DNA of 64,000 nucleotides, taken from Nephromyces sp. MM_2019 (taxonomy: Eukaryota > Apicomplexa > Aconoidasida > Nephromycida). Shown one piece after another: positions 25,348 to 38,900 of the stretch. The notes below the pieces were generated by a model. The model made no database searches and had not been told where the DNA came from. It saw only the letters and a program-made list of their open reading frames with translations. Both the position numbers and the translations under genes were made by a program. How positions within the stretch are numbered: position 1 is the first letter of the stretch; each line of letters opens with the position of its first letter. The DNA lies in NCBI GenBank assembly GCA_015657535.1, contig JADHZB010001095.1, positions 63,355 to 127,354 on the forward strand. The letters are read 5' to 3'.

Positions 25348-28261
25348 ATAATATTCAAAACCGGGAATGCATTGATATAGCGTGCCACTTTAATTTTTTT
25401 ATATCTTCATCTCAAAAGAGGGAGAGGAAGAATCCCAAGCTTATGTAAACTTGTCTAGCGCAAACATGCTGATATACGAAAATCCACAGGACGTACTCCC
25501 TCAATTGCTCCCGATACCCGAGCGCTCGAAGCATAAAAAAAAATTCAGCTAGCGTAATGATGAAGAAGTGAGGATGGCGGCGAGAAGAATAGCAGCTAGT
25601 ACCTAACACCAGGAAAAATTCGGTGCTAGCGTGGAGTTCTTCATGAATGAGGGCTATGCGTCTGCTCGAAAAGCATGCAAAAAATTGTTTTCCAGAACAC
25701 ACAGGTATTAAGAGTCCTTGAAAAGCCGCTGTAAGCCCATTACAGAGCATCAAGAGCACTGTCGAATTTGTAATTTTTAAAAGGATATGTGGCAGACTCC
25801 AGCAGCGCACCACAAGTGTGAAGACGGGGGAGTTTGAAGTAAGCGCCACACGCAAATCATTAGTCGTAAACGGTAGCATAGAGTGGCACTGCTTTAAACC
25901 CGTTTCATCAAGTGTACAATCCCTTGGTCCCTCGCAGACATTTCCTTGGCAGTCAAATTAGCTTGTCAGTTTTAATTACTTATGCTCACTGCAGCATACT
26001 GTTAGCGAGGCGGATGTGTTGCTCATCCGAGACAAATTAAAAGCGAAAGACATGGGCTTTCTGGCTGAAGCGAGGCATTATACGCTATGCGCATAGCTTA
26101 CATTACCAAGTCAGATGGAGGGAGCGAGACAGGACGCAACAAGAATACCCAGACCTCCAGTTGGTGCGAAGTTCATAATCGATGTTGCAACGAGGCTAAT
26201 CATGGATATATCGTCAAATAACACAATTCAGCCTTCACAAAGCGCCGCCATGCCGAAGAATTTGTGTATAAAAAAATTTACTTTTTTTTGAGCTCAAGTG
26301 GCATTAAGTTTTCTAGCTTTCGTAAAAAACCTGCTTAGCATTATTTCTGCTTAGCAATTGACCCATTGAAAAAATATATCGCGACGATCTAGCGCAGTAA
26401 GGTAACCCATTACTTGCGTAATATCATGAAACAGCGTGTAATTAAGCGACTAAAGCAATGTCTCTCTCACCTTTTTTTCTGGCAGGTACAAAAAGCTACC
26501 CTAAAATACCGCTTAAACTTACTCTCGAATTAAAATCATGAAGCACCTTTAAAAGCGAAAAATGCTACAAACTAGCAAATCTGTTTTCAGCGTCCAGCAC
26601 GCGTGTCATAATTAATAGGCAGCGTATCTCTAGGAGAATTTATTACCTTAGCTAGCTTTTCAGCTGATAGCTAGGCTCAAGGGTTAAGATGGTGCGGCAA
26701 AGAAGCATCCCAAAAGCAGCAGGTGGTTGAAATCGTTCAGGTGCGAGCGTTTTGCAGAGAAGTCACAAGAGGGCACCAATACTTCATTGGATAAAGGTAC
26801 TACGAACCAGCTAAGCAATGCTCTGTCTACTTGCTGTAAACAATAGTTAATAGCAAATTTTAGCCAGAAACGCAGGATTACTGTTAAACATTGGGTTAAA
26901 AAATAAAGATACTGATAAATTAAATTTCGTAAACTCTTCTTTTCAAAATTTGGCCCTACTTTACTGTTGCCCACATTCATAGCTATTGAAATTTCAGGTC
27001 GATGGATTGTGAATGTCTAAATTCGTAAGCTACATTTTTCTTACCTAACTTCTTAGCATTCAATCCAAGCTATGAAAGCTTTTTGTTCCTAACACCGATT
27101 AACTGGGTAAAGCTACAAACACATGGAATAATTTCAAGGGGACCATATTTTTTTGAGAGTAATATCACAATATTTCATAAGTACAAAGAGCGTTCCCTTT
27201 GAAAAGTTTTGAAAACACTTTCCCTCTATCAATAATGTAGTCTTGTATCATGATAACGCCCGATGAATCCATTTTTTACTTTAATTAGATTTTTTTGGGA
27301 GTGATAACTACAAGAGGCATCATCCTTAGCTGTTGCGATATAGCCACCTTTTCTCAAGGTAAGAAAAACGATTGTGAAGCTTATTCGTTTCAATGTAAAT
27401 TAAACATGGACACCTCGGTCTAAAATAGCAGGTAATAGTCTGAAATTATAAATTAGCATATAAGACTTTTTTATGCTAACTATTAGACAAACTAAGGAAT
27501 AATGGAAGTGTGTGAGATTAGGCCAAGTAATAAAAGAATGACTCTGAAGGCTTTTGAATACTTCCTTAACCTTATTGCAGCATCAATTATCTACAGACGG
27601 CATAACGGTAGTCTCCTTCAAATGTTGATTGAAGGGTACGAAAGCTATACTGCTTATCCGTTGAAGATACCCATCTTACTTTCGAATGAAAGCTGCGCAT
27701 ATCTTGAAGGTTAACACTCATGCGATTAAGATTCGCTTTGTATTATTACTTCTCTGTGGGGGTATTTTTTTGCTATTTCCAGTGCTTTCTATTTCCAGCT
27801 GCAGAATATAAAGAGATCAATATTTTTGTTCTAGCAATATTTAATATCTTCTGTCGCTTCCTGGATACTAACCTCGGATCTATGGCTGCAGAAATTCCCC
27901 TCTTGATTGTATTTAATCTTGTGCGAATGGGACGCAGTACCTACCAATATAAAATGCTAGCAATGAAAATAAGGTTCCATAGCAAATAAACAATTTTCAA
28001 CTATACCCAATGGGAGGGTGTGAAGCATAGAGGCTTTTTCTTCCCATACATTTATTTCTAGTTCTTCCTTACTATCCTGAAAAGATGCTCGTTGTATCGC
28101 TAAGCGTTGCGGCTATCCTTATAGTTAGAGCTTACCACGTTGCTAGCGACTGTAGATTCCCGTACAGAGCTAAGTTCCCGCCTTAAAAACGAATTTTGGT
28201 GCTCTAATGCTGTGATTTAAGTAAATTTCGCACGTCTCTGACACTTTATTTAGGACTAATA

Positions 28262-28922
28262 TTAATCTGGCGCACCGTTCACTCGTCTTTCAAGTTTTTT
28301 CACAGTGTCATTCATTTGTTTCAGAGAAAAATTCACGTTCGAATTTGTAAATTTTTCCCCGGTGCAACTGCAAGCGTTGCAGGCAGATGGACATGCCTCT
28401 ACATCCTGCAAAAATGCCTGGCAGTCAAATACTGTAATCTGTTTACGTCTACACAATAAGGCAGCGGTGCAAAAGGTTCTGCATCTGACCTGGCTAAAAG
28501 TGTGCCAATTTGCCTCTCTCTCCCTCCGCTGGGGAAACGAGGTCCGAAAAAATACGAAGCTCAAAATATAACTTTAAGAATGACAAAACATGGATACCTT
28601 TGAAAAGCACACTGATTGTCTCTTTCGATATTGAGGCTCAGGCGACCGAGTAATAGAGACAGATCTCTCCCGTTCTACCGTAGTTATAAATTAGCACAAC
28701 GACACTAACGCCAGCATTTCTTCGCTTACTTGTAGCTATGAAAGTTCGAATGATGTTTTTGGACTCTGCAGGAGAACTTTGGCTGCAGGCTTTACGATTA
28801 GAAACTTCAGAGTAGTCTGCCTTCTCTTTTGTGTAGATTTCCGGCAAGGAATGGCTCCGGTCCCCCCCGCTATAGTATTGCCGAATCATCGCCAAACTGT
28901 TTGAAGTTTGCCTCTGCAGCAT
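28262..28922 (-). CDS. Hypothetical small two-exon protein (weak)
   Basis: Exon A would start at the ATG at 28922 (MLQRQTSNSLAMIRQYYSGG, polar) and end either at 28730, before a strong GTAAGC donor, or at 28710. Exon B would start after a TTTTTGCAG acceptor near 28408 and end at the stop at 28262, reading DVEACPSACNACSC and then a charged, possibly coiled-coil tail ending RRVNGAPD. Phase closes for the 28710 donor. The 28730 donor leads to another open frame with an earlier stop. The cluster of four cysteines could bind metal. No family recognised. Overlapping + frames exist, so this call is tentative. Confidence 0.25.
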
Positions 28923-31579
28923 CTTGGTTTTAGCTCAATGTCTCTAACTTTTATTTTCACTTTTTAATGTAGCAGAAGGGCAAATTTGCACTTTTTAGCT
29001 ACGCAAATCAATGAAGAATCTTTCGGCAGCGAGTACCACCTATTTATTGCGCTTCCCGTGGGATTCACTTAGGTTTCCATCTAGAAAAAGGACTTGCCCT
29101 CTTGTTTTTAGTGCGGACATGCCAAGATACCTTTATAAAAATTTCAAAAATCCCATCAACGTATAGCAATAAGAATCCATGAACAAGCTGTGGGCTACTG
29201 AGATCGAAACTGAAGAAACTGGCCAGCACGTGGATGTTTCGTGGGTAATGCCGACTGGCGCATTCAATACTTCTGCCGTGATCTAGATACTCGGATTTTT
29301 AATATATTCTTGGATTCCTTGAGTCACCAGAAAATAAGATTTCTTGTTTTTAGTCATATCCTTCAATATCTGATTAGCAAGTCAGTAAGCTATCTTCTCC
29401 CTGCTCATGCGGGAGAAATGGATAGGAATAGGCAAGCAGCTTATAGTTATTAGAGTAGTAGCGCTAATTCAAATATACAAATTGTCGTTGCGAGGCTTTT
29501 GAACACACTTTACGAAGAATTTAGTATTTTGTGACTTCAACAGTCTTGTGTTGCATGCCATTTGGCAATCAGCTGATGGACCAGTACAGCTAGCGGACGG
29601 GTGTATATACACGTCTCTGAAGAAAGTAAGAGAACTTAAACTTTGCTTCACTACATCATATCGAAGCTGAAGCTATGGAACTATATAGTGGTAATACTCT
29701 CCTTCATTATATTTTGCAATAAAAAAAAAGCTTAGGCTGTTTTTAGACCTTTAATCGCTATGGGATTGCGTAATATTTCGTTCTTGTGAGTCGATGAACA
29801 ATTCGCGTTCATCAAGCAGTCCTGCAAGCAACGCGGAGGAATGCGTATAACTATGAGGCTTGAGGTTTTTTTTGTCTACGATTATTTTAGATATTCCAAA
29901 TAATACTTGTATTCTATTTGCTATGTTACTACTTTTCATGACGATCATGAATTAGCTTCCTGCGAAAGAAAGATATCGGTAAAAATTAATGGAACTTCAT
30001 AAACCTATAGTAAAAATTACAGCAGGCTATTGAATAAAGCCAAGAAAAATTTTTATTGCTGAGTGCTTCATATAGTCACGTAGAGTTTGCTGCAAAGAGT
30101 AGGCCCATTTTTGGATAGTGCGTACCATTTCAGTCGTTCCTTTAAATAACTTAATTTGATGCATGCTATTAAAAAAAATAGCCTTCTTAAACTTCAATGC
30201 TGTTTCAGCAGCTATTTAACTCAGCAAGCGCGTTACTACTATGAAAATGTAGCAAAGGGCAAGGTAGTGGTAACTTTTTCTCAACAGGAATACGTCCCCA
30301 AAGGATTGATGGCACAAAGCACTGCCATTGCCTTTTTCCACCCCTTAAATAAATGAGCTGGGTAATCTTTTTTTATTATGAGGTACAGCTTCATCTGCGT
30401 ATTCTCCCGTATATAGGTTTCCCTATTGAGTTGATATATTTCTAAGCTGGACGTGAAACATTGTATAAAATATGGCGTGATTGTAGCCATGGAACTAAAC
30501 GAAAGCCGCAGTATTTAAAGCGCCCTGTACGACCAACGTACGCCTACAGTTCATATCACCTTGAAGCAAAATGTGAATTCTTATTTTGCACAGCTGCTCG
30601 GCTCCTTCACAAATAATCTTCGTTGTTATAGACCTGTACAGCTGCATACGGTAGCTTAGTACTAGTTGAAAGAGTAAAATTGTATAATCATTTTCAGGCA
30701 TCATTTTCAATTGAGAAACATTAAGTGGCTCAACATAGGAATAGATCATTTTCATAGTTTGAAGTTTTATTGAGGAAAAAACCACTCCTCTGCGTACTTG
30801 CCAAGTATATAAATTTCATTAGCCAGGCTTTCATGTAATGCTATAACAGCTCGGGAGCGCCTTGTTTTCTAATCGTAACTTTTTTCTCCCAGGGACACGA
30901 TGCGCAAGTGTAACACGAATTTCCCCATATCTTTTGTAGTCTTTTCCCTTCATTTTAGGCTTACATTGAGATATGTAATAAAATGTGCTAGCAATTAAAT
31001 TTCTTTAATATTTTTTTTACCATTACAATAAAGGTGGATTTTTAACATTGTAAGTTTCTGGGGGATACTGCTTCTCAGCGGCCACACCCGACAATAGTGT
31101 TATAAGTTGAAATTTTAACAATACTTTCGGGAATATTTTTTCAAGAAAAAAGACTTTTTCAAAGGTGGTATGAATGAAAAAGATGTTACTAACAAAGTTG
31201 ATCTCATATTTTTAATTTTCGTCTAACAAGAGAAAAACCAAGAATATCACATTTTTGGACTAAATTTCAGTAAAAAGTAGCAATGGTTAGACTAAAGAAT
31301 AAAATTAGCCAGGCTGTTCTCTTGGAAATTTCGAAAAATTAATTAGATTAAGAAGCTCAAGACTTTGCCCTTCCAACGCCTTCTTGCGAGACGATGAGCA
31401 GTAAATTCTGCTAAAGTTTATTCTAAGTAAAGGACCTAGATAGAATAAAACGAAACTTTTTGTTCCTAAGTAAAAATATCTTTCATAGATAGGCCGCGAT
31501 AAAAGAACTAGAGAAGCACTCCAATATCTTAGCTCAGAAAGTAGTTTTTCAGTGAAGGTAAGCCACCGTTATTAGGGCT

Positions 31580-31732
31580 ATGAAGCGCTTCGTGCTCCTA
31601 TCAGTGTCGCTCTTCGGCAATAAGAGGTGTGACTTGTCGTTTCTATGCCCGAATGTTAAAGGACTTGCATCCGAGGCTGTTATACAGGAGGATATTAGCA
31701 ACGAGTTTGTGATGCTTGAACAACGAATTTGA
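31580..31732 (+). CDS. Hypothetical 50-aa ORF
   Basis: ATG at 31580, stop at 31730-31732. The peptide starts MKRFVLLSVSLFGNKRCDLS, a basic then hydrophobic N-terminus like a weak signal peptide, and ends in an acidic stretch (QEDISNEFVMLEQRI). Local G+C is higher than in the surroundings. It lies in the intergenic region upstream of OST1. There is no homology that I recognise and no clear splice context. It may be chance. Confidence 0.15.
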   Translation: MKRFVLLSVSLFGNKRCDLSFLCPNVKGLASEAVIQEDISNEFVMLEQRI

Positions 31733-32960
31733 CTATTACTTTACCATACAATATAAACCGGCTAGGATTATAAGTAGTATATAAAAAAAAGGGGAACGCT
31801 TGATAGTTAAAGAACTCTAGTGCCCTATGCTATATTTATCGCTTCTCGATATCATCACAAAGCAGTTAACCGTACTTGTAATTAAGAATCGATTAGATGA
31901 AATTGCTACCGCAGTTATTACTACGCAAACAACTAAACAGGGTCATTTTTTGTGCTCCTACTTTGAGCTTCAAGGTGCTACCATGTTCTGTATGAAGTAA
32001 CTGGTGGTGCTGTAGTTATGAGAAAGAATCTAATGTGCTGACTTCCTGCATTAACTCGCCTGAAATTTAGATGCTACGGTGGGCTTCAATGGTCACAAGA
32101 TAACGGTGGTTTTTTTGGACTTGCTCTACCTTAGGGAATGCTGAAAGCAATTCTGCATCGTGTGATTAAGCCACGATAGTACCGGGCATTCCCTCCAGCA
32201 ACAAGGGTTGTTTTGCGTATGTCTAGCTTATGAGCATGTAGCAGAGTACCAGCAGGCTTTGTTTACCATATGAGTAACCCCAATTTGGCAGACTTGGCTC
32301 GCTTCATGCACACTAGCCCAAGAAAACTCAAACATCTTTTCATCACCCTCTCCAGTTATTGTATCACACCAAAATGTGGCTTCCTCTGCCATCAAGATCT
32401 GCGTAGAGCAGCCAATAAAGTTGCTATTGCAAGCTTATTTATAGCCTATAGCTAGAGAGCCATGTAAGGTGCTTTTTTGTTTTAAGTTTGCGCGATTATC
32501 ATCTTCAACTTTCATTGATGCATACCTTTTAGGGGAGACCACGTGTCTTTTGGAAAATCCCTGGTTACAGCCTCTGGTAAAAACTTTCAAAAAAGCTCAA
32601 ACATAACTGAGAGCCCTGTGCTTTTTCACTGCATGCCATCCTGTCTTGTGCTGGCTGAATCCACTGCAGTTTAAGCACCACAGCCTCCTGAGGTGTAGGC
32701 TGGAGGGTGTTTTTTTGCGTCTCCATAAAATTGAAAGTACTTTGGCAAGTGCAGCAGCTGATTTATACGAAAATTAAATGGTGCTAGGTCTCTGACAGAA
32801 GCAACTCATCTCCCGGTACATGACTTAAACGGCTGGTTTATGTATTTTTATTATTGAGCTGATAAGTAGCTCTGCAGTCGGATACCACCTTCTAACTGAT
32901 TATCGGTACTATAAACAATATTCTTCACTTAAATATAACACTTCATGTCTGCGGATCACT

Positions 32961-35900
32961 ATGTGGTTACAAGCAGTGAATGGTAGGATTTACTCAATGG
33001 AGCATAAGGGCAAGTCCCAGCAAGCATACAATTCCTGTGAATGGAATTTTAGGAGGACCTGGCTATGTTACTTCTGTTGGGCAATTTGCTTCTTTATTTT
33101 CCGTGGTGTCACATCATGCGGAACTTTCTGGGATTTTCCAGTAGCAAACGGTAGTTTGGTGACGAACCGAGTACCCACAACTTATAATACGGAGACTAAT
33201 AAGTTTTCATCTCACTTTTCGCTTCCACCCCAGGAGATACTAGGATACTTGCTGCGCGAAGATAGAATGAGTTACGACCTAGATGAAACGAAGGAAAATA
33301 GTTCCGCTGGCTTTCCCGGTTCAATGCCGTCAACAATGGGTAGCGATATGCTAGATGGAAAGATAGTTAATGTGAAAGTTACAAGGGAAGTAAGGATCCT
33401 GAGAGACCAAGTTATCGTGTTCATTGATGTCCTGTTTAGAGCGCTAGAATCCTCGAACCCTGCAGCTCGAGCAATGGAGTACATTGTCTTATTGCCTACT
33501 CATGAAGCGGTCCAACTGAGAAGCTTTCTGGCTATGCAAGATTTCAATGACAGTCTTGTCGTTGAATCACTCACTCCAATCAATCTTAACGAAATAAGAT
33601 CTGCAATGAAGAATGATGATATTATTCAGCCGTACTCCGTATATGTGGTGCACTTGAGTCACCCTGCTCCTGCAGAAGGAACCTCTCGACTATTGTTAAG
33701 CTATTCATTGGGTGCGTACAAAAGCTGATTCTTTTCTCTACCCCATGGGTAGCAGTCTTTGGTCGTGTCTTTTTTTTGTTGTATCACACACTGTTTTCCT
33801 GCTTTTTTTAAACTCAAGGAACGAAAATTACATTAGCTCGGCTAACCGTGCGTAAGTGGGTGTGTTTTCTTGCCCACCGCCTCTTCTAGTTGGCACTACA
33901 TCTGGATTCGCATAGTTTGAAGTGCAAGTTTTTTGGACTTTTGCAACATTTGAATTTTTTTGTTCTTAGGAAGGCCATATGTGCCCCTGCCACGATATAT
34001 CAATCCTGTGAGAGAGCAGCAATTGCTGCTCTTTGAAACTTTTTCGAAATGGCCGTCAGTTTACCTTACTTTGGTTGAATCCTCCAAGTTCAAACTTACT
34101 GATAGTCCTTTGGTTGAAGAATCTGCTTCTGAGCTTGAAAAGGTAGTAGTGGTTACCACTTTTTTAGTACTGCACATAGTGGGGCTATTCATTTGGCTGA
34201 ATTTAGTTCCTAGTGTATACTATGGAACTCTACTTCTATAATTGGAGCAAGAATCAATACTGGAGATTATTTACCATCGGAAGCACTAGAGTCTTTTCAA
34301 CATGATTTCTTTTTCATTATCTCCTTGGCGATTAATATGAAGTGGAGAATATTAGCGGACACACTATATGTTGATTTGTTATATGCTCATCTAATGCAAA
34401 GACGCTGCTTGCTTTGTTGGCCCCGCCCTATTGAGAAAAACTCAGTTGAGAGCTCTTTAATTTTCGCTGTGAAAGCTGACTTACTCTTTGATTTTTTTCT
34501 CCCTTTGTAACTAATAGTACACAGCCGTTACTCGATACGTAGGATAGGAAGATGAGCCTCTTGTTTGGGATGCTCTTCCAGCTGCGCAAACATTGTTATA
34601 GGCTTAGTAAAGAGAGTTTAATTACATGTAAAAGGCTGAACTTTTGCCTCTAAAAGACGCTAATTGAAGTTTTTGACTATCAAATTTCCAGCGGATTGCT
34701 GTGTGTATCAACAGGATGATGAACACGAAATGGTTGCATGCTTTCAGATGCCTGGATATATATTTTTACACACACTTGTATTCTACGTCTTTATGGATGA
34801 TGTCATGTGGATATCGAGTTGTAATTGAGTTTAGACGGCTTAATTTTTTCCCAAAAAAATGTGAAAATGCGCCATGAAAAATTGTCTAAAAGAGGATGTG
34901 TAGGAGGTTTTATGAAGATTTTTAACGCGAAAATATATTGGAAACTAAGAAGGGATTTAGATTTAAATCCTGCTCCCTTAAAAGAATATATTTTTTGATA
35001 ATTTTCTAGGCTCGCAGTAAAATAATTTCGTGTTCTATGCAATGGCTGTATTGTAAATTTTTTTATAGCAAATTCTCTGTGTTGTATGCTCATTTCTAGC
35101 CTATCATATCTATTTTAGACGCCTAGTAAATGGAGTTTTGTTGCGTAGATGTTCTTCAGGAGTGGATGAATATGATATGTCAAGCTAGCTACTTGATGAG
35201 CAGTATATTTACAAAAAAATCATTTATTATAAGAAAAATTCATCTTTCTACTTCATGTCTGTGTAAAAAACTGCTTTGCTTGGTTATTTGAAGCCTGAGT
35301 TGCATTCCTGATTTGAATATGATAGTTTTTGAGCGGAAAATACTTGTTAGAACATGTTTTTGTGGGTGAAACAGCGGGAAAACTTCAGAATTTCCAATAA
35401 TTTTGTTGATTTCTCCGCTAAAATCACTTCATTTCTTCTTTGAATAACTTTATCTTGAGGTGCACTGAAGTAGATGCAGCAAACCTTGGACTCTTCATTT
35501 TCTGCGTCTTTTTTATGCTTTTCTGCTGGTTTTTCGCACTTTTTTTCACACAGCTGTGACATAATCTATGAAAATGGTTGCCACAGTGAGACTCACACGG
35601 CTTCATCAGATGAATTCGCTAGATAACCGTTTTTTTTATAAAGTGAGAAGGTGGAAATTAGTGCTCCAAAGTTTATTGTTACTGCTTTTTTTCACATTTT
35701 TATCAAATTCTTATTGACACCTCTTTTTGCAGCTCCGAATTTTTTTTTTTGCCTTTTTTTCTTTGGAAGCGGCCTCTTTTTGTCACTGCTTCTTGTCCAA
35801 TTGGAGCTAATTAATGAATTTTTGGGATTAATTCATCATTCTGTGCTCCTAGTTCATCATTCATCAGTTTTTCGGCTTTTTCTGCAGTTTTTTGCAGAGT

Positions 35901-38900
35901 ATTCATCTTTTTAGCTGGAAAAATCTGTATTTTTTCGTAGCATCTGCTAGTTATTAGATGAGTAGAAAGTGGGGTTTTTTTTGCGATTTAATATATAATA
36001 ATTCCGTGTTAATATCTTTATGATATTTACTGTATCCAAAACTCATCCTGCTTCTTGTGTGCAATTTTTCCAATTTTTTTGGCAGCTTCAAAATTCTATG
36101 TTACAGCGAGTGAATGGGTGCTTTTTAGCAGCATCATAGCTAAGCATTTACTATTGAAGATAACATACCAATAACTTTTCCATACTGCCCCACACACATT
36201 ACAATATCCACAGTAAATCAAACCTGGAAGCTACAAATTTTTATATATTGTTGTATGCAGCTTGATTGCATACGAGGCAGCATCAAAAATTCATCCCCTT
36301 GCTCTTTCGTTCCCTATTTAATTGCAATTTTAGACATTACACATGCCCGCCCCCACCCCCCTGAAGCCTTCCAAAACCCCCCCCCCACATATAACTCGTC
36401 TTTGATATCTTTACGGCTTCTTTTTCATATCTTTAAAGTAAATAAAACGATTAAAAAACTGGAATTTTTTCGGTATTTGACTGCAATTCGAAGCTTCAAT
36501 TAAATTTGCCTGTTTTAGTGCATTTTAGACTTTTAAGTGCTTTAAAGGTGCTCACACTCAATCTGAGAAAGACTTCTTCTCTGTCTCTTTTTCCCGCTAG
36601 GAATTGGAGCGCATCAAGGGAGACTCAACTATCTATCTTTCGAAGCGAATAATAAATTCTAAACCTTTAAGTGCGGGAAAGCTGCTGAAATTCCACTTTA
36701 TCAACAATTCCCCTCTTCTTTACTTTCCAGATGTTGTAGTGAAGGCTACTGTTTCATCGGAGAGGATATATTATATTGAAGAATACAAAATTCATAATGA
36801 TGCTGCTTCTATAGAGGTAAGTTATTAAGATGTGCTCTTTGAAGAAGCTTTATACTAAAACTTTGAAGACATTGTGTGTGGAATGTTTGCTAGCGACTTT
36901 GTTAGCTTCGTTACAGCTGTAACGCTTATATGTTAGGCCGTGTGTTGATAAGTAGATTGCTACAGGCTTCATTGCTGCCTTTAAGAGATGGACAAGTTGT
37001 GTTCGAGCTGGAAAATTGATTTTTTTTAATTTTTTGGATGAAGATGCTTGCTTTAATAAGCTTGAATTGCCTCTAGCAGTTAGGTGCTGTTGCTTGTTGA
37101 ATAGAGTTATCTTTTATCTAGAGTTGACGCATTTTTGCTGCTGTTTGTATGGAAGTTATTTATTTGGGATTAAAACTGGTCTGATGATGCATCATTGTGT
37201 CGAATGAATGAAAATTTATCCTTTTTTTGTTAATTTGTGATTGGCTTTACGGTGGGTGTGCGTGTAGGTCTCTCTTTGTGTGTGCGTTTAGGTCTCTCTT
37301 TGTGTGTGCGTTTAGGTCTCTCTTTTTGTGTGCGTTTAGGTCTCTCTTTGTGTGTGCGTTTTTTTTTAGTCTCTCTTTGTGTGTGCGTGTAGGTCTCTCT
37401 TTNNNNNNNNNNNNNNNNNNNNNNNNNNNNNNNNNNNNNNNNNNNNNNNNNNCTCTTTGTGTGTGCGTTTTTTTTTAGTCTCTCTTTGTGTGTGCGTGTA
37501 GGTCTCTCTTTGTGTGTGCGTTTAGGTCTCTCTTTGTGTGTGCGTTTAGGTCTCTCTTTGTGTGTGCGTTTAGGTCTCTCTTTGTGTGTGCGTTTAGGTC
37601 TTTCTTTGTGTGTGCGTTTAGGTCTTTCTTTGTGTGTAGACGGGTCTCTCTCATATTGTGCTACTCATACAATGTCTCCTCTGCTGAATACACACCATTA
37701 TATCCTACCTCCAAAGTTTTAATTGAGTATCATCCTCATATTTAACTTTGCTGCCTGTTTCCAGTCTGATTTTTCTCGAAATTGGTTTGAGAGTTTTCCA
37801 AGGAATAGGAACCTCGAACCTCATAGTGTGCAGACTATTGGGAATACGCTGTATGCTGAATTCCCCTTACACGCCAGGGATTTCGAGTTCTACGATAGAA
37901 TTGGATCTATTTATGGGTCACAAATGCACTCAGAAGGTGGAAAGCAGCTACCTAGCGAGAAATATGTGAAGGTAAATTCTCTGAGATTTTAGATAAAAAA
38001 GAAGATTTTTGTGTGCTAGTTTTGCTGAGATTATATGTAAAGTGTTTTTCGTGAAGAAGCTGTTTTTTCAGCGGTTTTTTGTAGAAGTTTGATATGTAGA
38101 GTCTTCAAGCGAAAAAGCTTAAAAGTTGGAATTCACTGTGAGTAGCGTTTTCTCATTGTGTATATTTTGCATTCGTAACTGCATGAAGGATTTTGTTATC
38201 ATGAGATTTCACATATACCCCAACCCACACACACCCAAACATACACCCAGACACACACCAGTATAGCTATATTTTTGGTACTGAATAAATATATGTGTGC
38301 GAGTTCGTACGATTAAAGGCGCATAATGCTTGCTTATCTGTGGATATATTTTTGCACACACACACACACACACGTGTGTGTGTGTGTGTGTGCATGGTAT
38401 TGCCTCATTATTAATATTGGGGAAATGAGCTTTGATTTGTGTGTAGTCTTTAGTTCTTCTTCACTTCCTAAATGATATATGTTTTTATTTTTTGAATTAC
38501 TTCTTTAGACTAAAAACTTGCAGTAATATATTTTGCTTGGCTAAAAGGCGCAATCAATAAAAACTGCGATTTTCTGCATCTAAACATCCCTCTTCTTTTC
38601 AGTTTTCGCTCTTTTATCCTTTAAAATGGACCTTTTTATTCCTTTTCAGTTGGTACCAAGATATCCTTTGGTGGGAGGTTGGGATGCCTCTTGGAAAATC
38701 AGCTTTTCCGTGCCTTCTTCAGATTATATGACTAAAGTCAGCTTCTTTTCTTACAAAATGAAGCTTCCTCTGGCATGCACATTGATGGGTCCACACCCGG
38801 AAGAGTTTAGGATGAATATTAAACTGCCAGCAGGTTTTTCAAGCTTCTTTACAATTTCCGTTTAATTTTGCTTGGTTTTTTGCACTGTGTTTTGTGTGCT

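Larger units (their letters stand above)
25348..32960. other. Divergent intergenic region between GTPase and OST1
   Basis: About 7.6 kb separates the two divergently transcribed genes. A minus frame at 25412-25879 (155 codons) directly upstream of the GTPase has no recognisable motif and may be 5' leader. Two consecutive + frames at 27502-27989 look like chance. Two weak candidates are listed separately (28262-28922 and 31580-31732). From about 30900 the + strand is T-rich, as in OST1 introns, so a 5' leader intron of OST1 may lie here. Confidence 0.4.

Noticed and set aside
25412..25879. 155-codon minus frame upstream of the GTPase
   Set aside because: No recognisable family and an odd residue mix; probably 5' flank.
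27502..27989. Two adjacent + frames that could suggest a small operon-like pair
   Set aside because: Eukaryotic context, no motifs, and no splice signals linking them.
37254..37645. CRISPR array or telomeric TTTAGG repeat
   Set aside because: Units are directly adjacent without unique spacers, and TTTAGG occurs once per 24-nt unit rather than in tandem. It is an intronic minisatellite.
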